The notes: generated by a model from the sequence alone, not told the origin. A DNA stretch of 16,082 nucleotides from an uncultured Kiritimatiellota bacterium (GCA_934635385.1 CAKTZI010000061.1:1-16082), one strand, 5' to 3'; shown: positions 1-6,559, counted from the stretch's first letter. A program made the numbers and translations.

Positions 1-16
1 TGCTCCACGAAAACGC

Positions 17-631
17 TCATTTGTTCAGTTCCGGCATGAAATCGCGAATGAATCTTGCAAGTGTGTTGCGATGAACCTTGCATATCCGCGCGATTTTGTT
101 GCGTGATTGTCCAAGAGACGACAGTTCACGGATGAGATTCTTTCGCGAATGGAGTTTGTGTTTCTCCGGCGCGGTCTTGCGCCCTTTGGGACGGCCAAGA
201 ACAACGCCTTCGGCACGTTTCCTGGCCAGTGCCTCTTTTGTGCGCTGACTGATAAGGTTGCGTTCTATCTCGGCGGAAAGCCCGAATGCGAACGCAAGCA
301 CCTTCGATTGGATGTCCTCGCCGAGACGGTAGTTGTCCTTTATCGTCCACACCCGGCACTCCTTTGTCATGCAGATGTTCAGGATCTCCATGATCATGAA
401 GAGGTTGCGTCCAAGCCGGGAAAGCTCTGCGCAGATGATCAGATCGTCTTTCTGAACGCGCTTGAGCAATTTGCCCAATTCGCGTTTATTATAGTTCTTG
501 GTCCCGCTGATGGTCTCTTCGATCCATCCGTCGATTTTCAACCCCTGCCGTTCGCAGAAATTGTTGATCTCGAACCTCTGGTTCTCGACCGTCTGTTTGT
601 CGCTCGAAACGCGGATGTAGCCGTAGGTCAT
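17..631 (-). CDS. Small serine recombinase (resolvase/DNA invertase family)
   Basis: Site-specific recombinase of the resolvase/invertase family, 204 residues. It would cut and rejoin DNA through a 5'-phosphoserine link. The N-terminal catalytic domain (about 1-140) opens with GYIRVSSDKQ, with nucleophile Ser9 by alignment to resolvase Ser10. The active-site arginine motif SRLGRN is at 71-76. A long E-helix (about 120-143) ends in the GRPKG hinge at 146-150. A C-terminal helix-turn-helix (about 163-195, with LGQSRNKIARICKVHRNT) would bind the crossover site. The start is supported by AAAGGAG five to six bases before the ATG. The gene looks more AT-rich than the genes to the right, which suggests recent arrival. 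It is divergent from the toxin-antitoxin pair. Family assignment is secure. Whether it inverts, resolves or transposes cannot be told, and no inverted pair of target sites was found. Confidence 0.93.
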   Translation of the reverse strand: MTYGYIRVSSDKQTVENQRFEINNFCERQGLKIDGWIEETISGTKNYNKRELGKLLKRVQKDDLIICAELSRLGRNLFMIMEILNICMTKECRVWTIKDNYRLGEDIQSKVLAFAFGLSAEIERNLISQRTKEALARKRAEGVVLGRPKGRKTAPEKHKLHSRKNLIRELSSLGQSRNKIARICKVHRNTLARFIRDFMPELNK

Positions 632-673
632 TTCTTCTCCTTTGAGATTTTTGAGTCTTGTAACGCCAATTTG

Positions 674-708
674 TCAGATGATACTGTTTTCATGTCACTA
701 TCAGGTGA
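674..708. promoter_or_regulatory. 35-bp imperfect dyad between divergent recombinase and toxin-antitoxin genes
   Basis: The pattern is TCAnnTGATAnTG, nine bases, then CAnTATCAnnTGA. Ten of ten defined positions per arm pair. It starts 43 bases upstream of the recombinase start and ends before the -35 region of the antitoxin promoter. It could be an operator for either gene or a binding/crossover site of the recombinase. The odd centre argues mildly against a classical crossover site with a central dinucleotide. Confidence 0.5.
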
Positions 709-724
709 TTTGAATGCACGCCAC

Positions 725-754
725 TTGGTCGTCTTGGCCTACTTATGGTATAAT
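725..754 (+). promoter_or_regulatory. Promoter of the toxin-antitoxin operon
   Basis: TTGGTC (725-730), an 18-base spacer and TATAAT (749-754). An extended -10 TGG lies directly before the TATAAT. The antitoxin start follows 29 bases after the -10, with GGAG (773-776) as ribosome binding site six bases before the ATG. Confidence 0.7.
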
Positions 755-782
755 GTGCTCCAGTAAAGCAACGGAGTGATCT

Positions 783-1013
783 ATGCAGTCGATGCTGAAT
801 GTCTACGAGGCCAAATCCAACTTCTCAAGTGTTCTCGCGGAAGTCGAGAGCAAGCTCTCGATTTTTACGATCATGCGCTATGGGCGTCCGATCGCCAAGA
901 TCGTCCCCATTGTCCCCAAGCGCAACATGGGGCCGCTTCCGGGATTCGCGGGCAAGGTGAAGATGCGGGGCGACTGGTTTGCCGACGAGTCCTCCGAGTG
1001 GGAGAATGCCTAA
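783..1013 (+). CDS. Type II antitoxin, Phd/YefM-like
   Basis: Small antitoxin of 76 residues, expected to bind and neutralise the PIN-domain toxin encoded next and to repress their shared promoter. The N-terminal half (MLNVYEAKSNFSSVLAEVE, then IMRYGRPIAKIVPI) matches the Phd/YefM fold: a short strand, a helix beginning EAKSNFS, then the G-P-A-IVP strand. The acidic C-terminal tail (about 52-76, including WFADESSEWENA) is the usual toxin-wrapping segment. The start has GGAG at correct spacing. Its stop overlaps the toxin start (TAATG), so the two are translationally coupled. The assignment rests on motif pattern and neighbour, both typical. Confidence 0.88.
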   Translation: MQSMLNVYEAKSNFSSVLAEVESKLSIFTIMRYGRPIAKIVPIVPKRNMGPLPGFAGKVKMRGDWFADESSEWENA

Positions 1014-1399
1014 TGCAACGGGTTCTGGTCGATACGTGTGCGCTTATCTGGCTGGCAACTGGCGATGCCAAGCTCTCCCGGTCAGCACGCGAGACGATCC
1101 AAGACGCGGAGATCCTGTGCTTCTCGTCAATCTCAATTTGGGAAATCGCCCGAAAGGTGAAGAAAGGCGAACTGGAAATTCCCGTCACGCCCGGCAAGTT
1201 CGCCGACATGCTTGTCCGGCAGTACGACATGAAGGAATTGCCGCTCGATAACGCCATCATGTTGCGCGCCTCGGCGCTGCCGGAGATTCACAAGGATCCC
1301 GCCGACCGCTTCATCATCGCCACGGCGTTGCTGAACGGTTGCGTGGTCGTGACGGGGGACCGTCGTTTCCCCGAGTATGGCGTCGAGACGGTACAATAA
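1013..1399 (+). CDS. vapC: PIN-domain toxin, VapC family
   Basis: Probable Mg-dependent endoribonuclease toxin of 128 residues, the normal size for VapC. The acidic PIN residues are all present: Asp7 in VLVDTCALIW, Glu44 in SIWEIARK, Asp98 in HKDPADRFI and Asp116 in VVTGDRRF. The DPADRFIIATAL segment is typical of the VapC subgroup paired with Phd-like antitoxins. The true start is the ATG at 1013, overlapping the antitoxin stop by one base. The frame is open upstream but that part is only a shadow of the antitoxin gene. The toxin appears intact. VapC members usually cut tRNA or rRNA; the target here is not predictable. Confidence 0.92.
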   Translation: MQRVLVDTCALIWLATGDAKLSRSARETIQDAEILCFSSISIWEIARKVKKGELEIPVTPGKFADMLVRQYDMKELPLDNAIMLRASALPEIHKDPADRFIIATALLNGCVVVTGDRRFPEYGVETVQ

Positions 1400-1887
1400 G
1401 TCTAAACCTAAAAATCGCAGTACAGAAAGACGTTCAACACAGAGCCGCTTCGCGGGGCGACCAGAGGCGGTCGAGAGGTTCGCTTCGCGCGATCTGGTCA
1501 CTTCACTCGCCCATTTATGGAGGGGACAACGAAACACCGTGATTCTTTGCCGCAAAGGACACGGCTTTGCAGACTTGACGCTGGAAAGCCCTGGATGCAA
1601 GTGTCGCTCGCGATGCGTGCGGGGCCTGCCTCCCGCGACACTCACATGGCCCCGTCGCAAGGCGACGGCTCTGTGTTGAGCCTGAACAATGGGTGGACAG
1701 TCGTGCTGGCGGACGTTAGGCGGCAATTACGTGTGCCGCATTTCACCCAAATGGTGAACGCCACGCCCCAAACCCTGCAAACAAAGGCTGAAGCCGTCTT
1801 TTGGCAGATTCAACTGCGACAGTTAGGCCGCGCTGGCCGACCTCGAATGCAACTCGGCACCGCCCCCAAGGCTGCGTCCATAATTAC
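1400..1887. other. Non-coding stretch between toxin gene and restriction gene
   Basis: About 490 bases without a convincing gene. Short frames here lack family features and ribosome binding sites. It holds several small inverted repeats, for example CCGTCGC/GCGACGG around 1653-1669 and GCGGCA/TGCCGC around 1719-1740. Two copies of GTTAGGC occur at 1715-1721 and 1822-1828. No terminator with a clear T-run was seen after the toxin gene. Confidence 0.5.
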
Positions 1888-1919
1888 CTACCCCCGCATT
1901 TATATAAATGCGGGGGTAG
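1888..1919. terminator. Perfect 32-bp palindrome, probable bidirectional terminator
   Basis: Sixteen-base arms, CTACCCCCGCATTTAT and its exact complement, with no mismatch and an AT-rich centre. It lies 13 bases beyond the stop codon of the minus-strand endonuclease, where its transcripts should end, and could also stop rightward transcripts from the toxin gene. There is no strong T-run on either side, so it may instead be a cruciform or protein-binding site. Confidence 0.55.
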
Positions 1920-1932
1920 TGTTGTGCTTCCG

Positions 1933-3846
1933 TCAGCCGATTCGAACGTCGTCTTTCAAGGAGCCGACAATCCGATAATCCAGGGCAGGGCCGCTTTCTT
2001 TCCGCAACATGATCGTCGGATAGTCCCGGTTGACGGGCACAAGCCGCGCCTCAACGCGCTCGCCGTGTTCGATGCGCTCCTCGAACCGCTTGATCGAGTA
2101 CGCGCCTGTCGTTTCGGAGTCGACGACGCCCGTATGCTCGGCAAGGACGATTTCGCCCGGATTGCACGCCCCGTTCCTGAACTCGAAGACCTTGTACTCG
2201 CCGTCATGGATTCGCGGCTCCATCGAATGTCCGACCGCCCGGACGACATAAAGCCGCCTGTTCGGCGCGTGGACGCCTCGTACGCGCACCCATCCTTCCG
2301 GTTCAACGCGCTCTTCCGCGCCGAAGCGTCCGCAGGCGGCGCGCAGCGAGTAGAGCGGCAGATAGGCGCGATACTTCAACGTCTCCGAGATGGCGTGCAG
2401 AACCTGCAGACCTAAATGCCGTGCCTTTTCGGCATGGGATTCCACGATCCGCAGGACATACGGGCGATTGAGCCAATAGCACTTCTTCTTCTCGTAGCTT
2501 CCCTGTGGCGTCGGCGCCGTGTCCGCCGCATTCTGCGCCTTCGGTCGCACATGGCAAATCGGGTGTTCCGTGCTGCGCATGAAGTGATCGTAATTGCCGG
2601 AACGGACTTTGTCGCGCGTGTCTTTCCAGAACGCCTCGGCTTGGTGAAGGTCAGCCGCAGGCATCGACCAGAAGAACACGTCCTCCAGCACGGCCTTGCG
2701 GCTGTCGCCGTCAACGGGTTTCCTGAAGACCACGAAGAAGAACTTCCGCGTCAGGATGTCATGCCACTCGGACGAATCCCATTCCTCCTCTTGGGCGATT
2801 TCGTAGTACTTGATCGTGCTGAACGACATGGCCTCCTTCAGTCCGCCGTCGTGTTCGAGGCGGATCGTCTTGAGGAGAACGCCGGCTTTCTCGAACTCGG
2901 CGATGCGTTTCTGCTTCACGCCGAGAATCGCGCGGCAAAGTGTGTACGACATTGACTTCGGGCTTCCGATTTCGGCGCCGGCACGGCACGCGATCTCATC
3001 TGCCGACAGGCCGATGTAGGGGCGGAAACGACGGATCACCAGGTCTTCGAATGTCTCTTCGGCCTCGTAGTCGTCCACATTCCGGACGATCGCACCGAGT
3101 TCCTGGCGCTTCCGCAGGATCTGATGCCTTTTTGCCGGAGTCAGCTTGAGGCCGCTTGTCATTTCAGGATGCAGCAGGGATTCGAGGACAATCTGGTCCA
3201 TGTAGCACTTCTTGATCGAGTATGCCCGCTGCTGCGCTCTGACGGACGTGCCCGGCTGCTCGCGCATTTCCGCCCCTGCGGCAGAGCCTTTCTCGCACGC
3301 GGCGAGATAGAAGGTGTCGCCCTCGTGGATTTCGTGTGCGCGTCCGCGCAGGATCTTGTTGTGGATGATCCTCCAGTCGTCCTTGAAGATCTTCAGGTCT
3401 TCCGGCGGAATGGACCAGTTGCGGATCAGCTTGAAGACGAGATCGACCCGGCTGACGCCAGCCTGATGCAGATAGAACATCAGAAGGAGAAAGGCGTTCT
3501 TCTTCCAGAAACTGCTTGTCTTGAAGCTCGTTCCGGCCTCATCAAGGTAATTGATGATGTTGAGGACGAGGCGTTCCTTCGCGACGGTACTGCCGTCTGC
3601 AAGTTCCTTCAGGGGCGAACACTTGAGTTCAAGCCCTGCTTCCGCAAAGTCCGGCGCCGCCTCGCTGTTGGGCTGGTAGTTGAAGTGGAAACGCTCGACC
3701 GCCTGTCCGAGTCCGCCGCGTCCCACATTGTCCGCCGTCGCGTTCGGGTTGACTTCCCGAAGCGAATGCCCCAAGAGCTTCCGTCCATGCTGAAGGATGC
3801 TCTCCTTCGATGTCACGTCATACGGAAGCGACGGCATCTCCCTCAC
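1933..3846 (-). CDS. Sau3AI/MutH-family restriction endonuclease fused to a LexA/UmuD-like S24 peptidase domain
   Basis: Type II restriction endonuclease of 637 residues, probably cutting GATC or a close relative. The MutH-like catalytic core is near the N terminus: Glu51 in GLGQAVERF, then PDFAEAGLELK with Asp66, Glu73 and Lys75, the same spacing as MutH Asp70/Glu77/Lys79. A second, Sau3AI-type allosteric MutH-like repeat spans about 205-375 (FEDLVIRRFRPYIGL, then KTIRLEHDGGLKEAMSF). After a linker, residues about 500-637 form an S24 domain: GHSMEPRIHDGE with Ser541, PGEIVLAE, YSIKRFEE with Lys586, and RDYPTIML. Sau3AI itself is about 490 residues and lacks this part. A possible self-cleavage bond Cys505-Gly506 lies 36 residues before Ser541. 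The start is GTG at 3846, overlapping the methylase stop; ATG at 3837 is an alternative. Domains are clear; the role of the S24 part is inferred. Confidence 0.92.
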   Translation of the reverse strand: MREMPSLPYDVTSKESILQHGRKLLGHSLREVNPNATADNVGRGGLGQAVERFHFNYQPNSEAAPDFAEAGLELKCSPLKELADGSTVAKERLVLNIINYLDEAGTSFKTSSFWKKNAFLLLMFYLHQAGVSRVDLVFKLIRNWSIPPEDLKIFKDDWRIIHNKILRGRAHEIHEGDTFYLAACEKGSAAGAEMREQPGTSVRAQQRAYSIKKCYMDQIVLESLLHPEMTSGLKLTPAKRHQILRKRQELGAIVRNVDDYEAEETFEDLVIRRFRPYIGLSADEIACRAGAEIGSPKSMSYTLCRAILGVKQKRIAEFEKAGVLLKTIRLEHDGGLKEAMSFSTIKYYEIAQEEEWDSSEWHDILTRKFFFVVFRKPVDGDSRKAVLEDVFFWSMPAADLHQAEAFWKDTRDKVRSGNYDHFMRSTEHPICHVRPKAQNAADTAPTPQGSYEKKKCYWLNRPYVLRIVESHAEKARHLGLQVLHAISETLKYRAYLPLYSLRAACGRFGAEERVEPEGWVRVRGVHAPNRRLYVVRAVGHSMEPRIHDGEYKVFEFRNGACNPGEIVLAEHTGVVDSETTGAYSIKRFEERIEHGERVEARLVPVNRDYPTIMLRKESGPALDYRIVGSLKDDVRIG

Positions 3847-5303
3847 ATCCTTTCCCTCAGGACGATCCCGATCCGCTCGACGATGCCCGTGACGAGCGCG
3901 TTGCCCATCAGGAAGGCGCGGCGAACGTCGGAGGCACCGTCCGTATGGCGGTCCGGGAACATGTTGAGGCGTTCCAGTTCCAGCGGAAGCAACCGCCGGT
4001 AGCGTCCGCTCGGCGTTTGGATCACGTGCTTGAAACGCGACGCGCCGGCGCCGCCCTCGCCGGTGATGATCGTGCGGGAGGGCTTGTCCGGCGCATCCGG
4101 GAAGACCATCCCGCCCTCAGAATAGCGGTAGGTGAATTCGTTCCCGTCCCTGTCAACGGCCTTGCGCTCTTCTGATTTCGGCCCCTTGAGGTATCGCCAG
4201 TCCTTGAGATCCCGTTCGCAGATGAAGAACGCTTCCGGCACGTCCTTCTCGTCCACGAGGAGTTCGCCCAGCGTCAGCCTCGGTCCGTCGTAGACGGGCT
4301 TGACGTCCGCTGTGCAAACATGCCGCGCAACCATGAAACCGGCATCGTCGAACGGACTCGTCTTTCTCCCTGCGTTGAACGCCTCTGTCACGTCCGAGAG
4401 AGAGCCGCCGATGTCGAATTCCCTGCACATGGAATCAGCGGCAGAGCAGGGGAATGCCTTCGCCAACACGCTTTGCCCGGCGAGCCATTTGATCGGACGA
4501 GACATGCTTGCCTTCACCTCCTTGGCAAGTTCCGTATCCTTTCGATAGGCGACCATGTAAGTCCGGCGACGGCGTTGCGGCATGCCGTATTCCGCCGCGT
4601 TGATGACACGCCACTCGACAAGATATCCGAGGTCGGACAAAGACGCGAGGATGATTGCGAAGTCGCGTCCCCGTTGCATTGCGGGAGACTTGAGAAGACG
4701 GTCCACGTTCTCAAGGATGAGATACTTTGGTGCGCCTCGTCCCTTCTCGCGGAGAATGCGGTGGATCTGCCACCAGAGCACGCCTTTCTTTCCTGCGATT
4801 CCGCCCGAATTCTTCAATGTCGTGGCAACGGAATAGTCCTGGCAGGGGAAGCCGCCGACAAGCAGGTCGGCCCGTGGAATCCGTTTGACGTCAACGGTGG
4901 CGATGTCCTCGTTGCAATGCCCCGCCGTCCCGAAACGCGCCTGATAGACATTCGAGGCGTCCTGGCGCTTGGTCGATGGCTCCCACTGGTTGTTCCACAC
5001 CGTCTTGTAGGATTCTGACGCACGTTCAAGCCCAACGCGGAATCCGCCAACTCCGGCAAACAGTTCGATGACGCGAATTTCCCTGCCGTCTCCTTCTGCC
5101 GCCGACGGGGAATCCGAACGCCGGATCTCCTGCCGTGCCCTGCGGCAGTATTCGGCTATCGGCCGGCACAGCCCCCATTCCCCTGCGGATGTCTTCTTCG
5201 ATTCAACACGCTCCACGGAAGTTTTCCACTTCGATGTCCCATGCGCACATCCCGTCGCGGAGACCGCCTCGCGTGCATGAAAAAGAGCGCATTCCCTCTT
5301 CAT
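3843..5303 (-). CDS. DNA (cytosine-5-)-methyltransferase of the Sau3AI-type R-M system
   Basis: Cognate methylase that would protect the endonuclease site by C5-cytosine methylation using S-adenosylmethionine. Counting from this ATG, motif I is IELFAGVGGFRVGLE (about 79-93), motif IV GGFPCQDYSVA carries catalytic Cys154, motif VI is LENVDRLL (about 197-204), motif VIII is PQRRRRTYMV (about 242-251), and the C-terminal motifs IX-X appear as PSRTIIT and MGNALV. All key residues are intact. It precedes the endonuclease with its TGA inside the next GTG, so both are made from one transcript. The N terminus is uncertain: the frame is open to 5381, and GTG at 5216 would remove a Cys-rich, repeat-containing stretch that looks non-coding. 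None of these starts has a strong ribosome binding site, unlike other genes here. Confidence 0.93.
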   Translation of the reverse strand: MKRECALFHAREAVSATGCAHGTSKWKTSVERVESKKTSAGEWGLCRPIAEYCRRARQEIRRSDSPSAAEGDGREIRVIELFAGVGGFRVGLERASESYKTVWNNQWEPSTKRQDASNVYQARFGTAGHCNEDIATVDVKRIPRADLLVGGFPCQDYSVATTLKNSGGIAGKKGVLWWQIHRILREKGRGAPKYLILENVDRLLKSPAMQRGRDFAIILASLSDLGYLVEWRVINAAEYGMPQRRRRTYMVAYRKDTELAKEVKASMSRPIKWLAGQSVLAKAFPCSAADSMCREFDIGGSLSDVTEAFNAGRKTSPFDDAGFMVARHVCTADVKPVYDGPRLTLGELLVDEKDVPEAFFICERDLKDWRYLKGPKSEERKAVDRDGNEFTYRYSEGGMVFPDAPDKPSRTIITGEGGAGASRFKHVIQTPSGRYRRLLPLELERLNMFPDRHTDGASDVRRAFLMGNALVTGIVERIGIVLRERM

Positions 5304-5430
5304 GTACTCACACGAAGCCCTGGTACAGGCCATACCCTGAATACATGAAGAGACAATGCGCCCAATGGGGCGCATCATCACTCACATGCCGTTCAGGGTT
5401 TGAAATAGTACCAGTATTTCGTGTGAACGA
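5286..5430. repeat. Nested inverted repeats in the methylase leader or N terminus
   Basis: One imperfect pair is 5288-5307 (GCGCATTCCCTCTTCATGTA) against 5342-5361, 18 of 20 bases complementary. A second block (5304-5339, with CACACGAAGCCCTGGTAC and ACCCTGAA) recurs inverted at 5391-5428 (TTCAGGGT, GTACCAG, TTCGTGTGA). The DNA thus has several mutually exclusive foldings around the candidate start codons. This is consistent with control of methylase expression or an insertion scar. Confidence 0.55.
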
Positions 5431-5434
5431 CGTG

Positions 5435-5450
5435 TTAGCGTTGACGCTAA
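5435..5450. promoter_or_regulatory. 16-bp dyad TTAGCGT-TG-ACGCTAA, possible operator
   Basis: Seven-base arms separated by two bases, lying between the candidate methylase promoters and the reading frame. It could be a repressor site controlling the restriction-modification operon. No controller-protein gene is seen in the window, so the regulator is unknown. Confidence 0.35.
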
Positions 5451-5561
5451 ATCATCTTTGTGCGACCGTCAGGGCGGAGCGCGGCGGTGCGCCGCTTAAA
5501 CAACCCCTCGGCCTATGTCGTCCGGGCGCATCCGTTCAATCCGTCGCCCGAACAGCCGCAA

Positions 5562-5570
5562 AGTATACCA
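5562..5570 (-). promoter_or_regulatory. Candidate promoter of the restriction-modification operon
   Basis: On the minus strand the bases read TTTTATGGTATACT, an extended -10 (TGG plus TATACT) of the same form as other promoters in this window. No good -35 box is visible. It would leave a leader of about 180-250 bases before the methylase. A second, weaker TGGTACTAT lies at 5405-5413. Confidence 0.45.
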
Positions 5571-5622
5571 TAAAACGCCGCACGGCGGGGGCTCGGCCTG
5601 CGACAGCACGCCTCGGAGAGGC

Positions 5623-5660
5623 GCACCGTTCTCACTTTTTTAAAAAAGTGAGAACGGTGC
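5623..5660. terminator. Perfect 38-bp palindrome with TTTTTTAAAAAA centre
   Basis: Nineteen-base arms (GCACCGTTCTCACTTTTTT and its complement) without mismatch. It lies 45 bases beyond the stop of the minus-strand DUF3791-like gene and upstream of the methylase promoter, so it probably ends the small-gene operon and insulates the restriction-modification operon. The T and A runs are inside the stem, so it is not a textbook intrinsic terminator. Confidence 0.55.
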
Positions 5661-5704
5661 ACGGACAAATCTTGACGGGGAGCTGGACGGCGGGGATCGC
5701 TCGA

Positions 5705-5908
5705 TCACGCCCCTTGGCGGGCGATGTAGGCGTCGATGTCGTCAAACACGAGCTTTTCGCTCATCGTGTGGAAGGCGCCGAAATACTTTCGGATGTAGTC
5801 GTAGACATTGTAGCGCGAGAACAAGTCGGCGACTTGCTTTCCCGTCAGGCTCTTCTCGCGCCGGTACAGCTCCATGCAGAAGACCATGTACGCACCTTCC
5901 TCGCTCAT
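5705..5908 (-). CDS. DUF3791-like small protein
   Basis: Protein of 67 residues resembling the DUF3791 family, whose members are normally encoded beside DUF3990 proteins in what looks like a toxin-antitoxin-type cluster. Recognisable parts are MVFCMELYRREKSLTGKQVADLF, then YNVYDYIRKYFGAFHT and KLVFDDIDAYI near the C terminus. No catalytic residues or membrane segments are seen, and the protein is largely helical. Its start overlaps the preceding stop by one base (TGATG), so it is translated together with that gene. It seems intact although its expected toxin partner is broken. Family recognition is from memory of the motif pattern; the function is unproven. Confidence 0.72.
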   Translation of the reverse strand: MSEEGAYMVFCMELYRREKSLTGKQVADLFSRYNVYDYIRKYFGAFHTMSEKLVFDDIDAYIARQGA

Positions 5909-6150
5909 CAGCCGGCCTCCTCCGGAAATGTGATTTTGCCGTCCTCCCGCTCCTGCCGATACAGTTCACAGAGCGTTTGGGGCGAGTAATGCCACAGCTT
6001 CAGTTTCTCGTCCGCCAGCTTCTCGAAAAGATTTGACCTGAAGAATCTCGCAGTCGCCTCATTCTCGGAAACGCCGTCGGCCTCCGCCACGCGCTGGATG
6101 ACGGACGGCAAGAAGACCGCAAGGAATGCGCCATATTGCTTTTCGCTCAT
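5908..6150 (-). CDS. Small helical protein of the DUF3990/DUF3791 cluster
   Basis: Protein of 80 residues, intact, placed between the DUF3990 remnant and the DUF3791-like gene. It contains ENEATARFFRSNLFEKLADE, LKLWHYSPQTLCELY and KITFPEEAG, a pattern I associate with small partner proteins in DUF3990 clusters, possibly the second antitoxin-like component. Its ATG overlaps the ancestral stop of the DUF3990 frame (ATGA), which shows that the three genes were once a tightly coupled operon. No enzymatic motif is visible. The function is unknown; a role in binding the ADP-ribosyltransferase-like toxin is a guess from context. Confidence 0.65.
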   Translation of the reverse strand: MSEKQYGAFLAVFLPSVIQRVAEADGVSENEATARFFRSNLFEKLADEKLKLWHYSPQTLCELYRQEREDGKITFPEEAG

Positions 6151-6312
6151 CCGCAGACCTCGCTTCCCTCAAACTTCAGCTTTACGTGCGAACTCGATTG
6201 CCTGATTACGGTTCAATGTCGTGTAGAACCCAGGGCCAAAGTCGAGCGTCCGAATCGGACGAATCAACTTCGGCTCGCGAACTTCCATGTTGCTGCCATG
6301 ATAGACAATCAT
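6147..6312 (-). pseudogene. DUF3990 toxin remnant with internal deletion and frameshift
   Basis: From the ATG at 6312 (AAGGA six bases upstream) the frame reads MIVYHGSNMEVREPK, then LDFGPGFYTTLNRNQAIEFA, and stops after 47 residues at 6169. This is the N terminus of DUF3990, a family of about 150 residues that I recall as ADP-ribosyltransferase-like. In the next frame the bases just before the following gene read VKLKFEGSEVCG and end in a TGA overlapping that gene's ATG. This matches the family's C terminus (FEGSE). About 100 middle residues are therefore missing and the ends are out of frame. The toxin should be inactive, while its promoter and partner genes remain. Confidence 0.68.
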
Positions 6313-6335
6313 GCTCATTCCTTGATAACGCGGGC

Positions 6336-6344
6336 AGTATACCA
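6336..6344 (-). promoter_or_regulatory. Promoter of the DUF3990-remnant operon
   Basis: On the minus strand AATTTGGTATACT gives an extended -10 (TGG plus TATACT). It lies 23 bases before the ATG at 6312 and leaves room for the AAGGA ribosome binding site. The same TTTGGTATACT string occurs at the kinase promoter on the other strand. Confidence 0.6.
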
Positions 6345-6401
6345 AATTTCCGTTGTCATGTGGCGTTGGCGATGGCAGGGAAACTTTCGTAACGCCATAA
6401 C

Positions 6402-6508
6402 CTCACACGGAGTCACGGAGGCACGGAGTTTCTTCAGATATCGCACCTTGGAGCGCGTCGCGCGAGTTTACCCATTGCCTTCTCCGTGCCTCCGTATCTC
6501 CGTGTGAG
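6402..6508. repeat. MITE-like inverted repeat of CACGGAG units
   Basis: Left arm 6402-6428 and right arm 6482-6508 are complementary at 25 of 27 bases. Each arm is built of three CACGGAG (or CTCCGTG) units eight to nine bases apart. The loop of about 53 bases has no coding sign. The structure fits a non-autonomous repeat or a REP-type element in the gap between divergent genes. Confidence 0.65.
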
Positions 6509-6559
6509 CCATCCAGAAAGAAACGATGCCCAATCCGCCAATCGGTTCTGCATATATTT

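Noticed and set aside
107..766. Plus-strand frame of 219 codons over the recombinase.
   Set aside because: It is antisense to a complete serine recombinase, with no ribosome binding site or recognisable domain.
1681..1828. Two GTTAGGC motifs near the VapC-type toxin gene, suggesting integron attC sites and a gene cassette.
   Set aside because: No matching upstream GCCTAAC-type (RYYYAAC) half was found at a suitable distance and the inner arms do not pair. No integron integrase is in the window.
1517..1978. Open frame of 153 codons on the plus strand after the toxin gene.
   Set aside because: It has mixed composition, no ribosome binding site and no family features, and runs into the palindrome and the end of the endonuclease gene.
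3124..4002. Plus-strand frame of 292 codons opposite the endonuclease and methylase.
   Set aside because: It is antisense to two proteins with complete, well-known motifs and has no protein family features.
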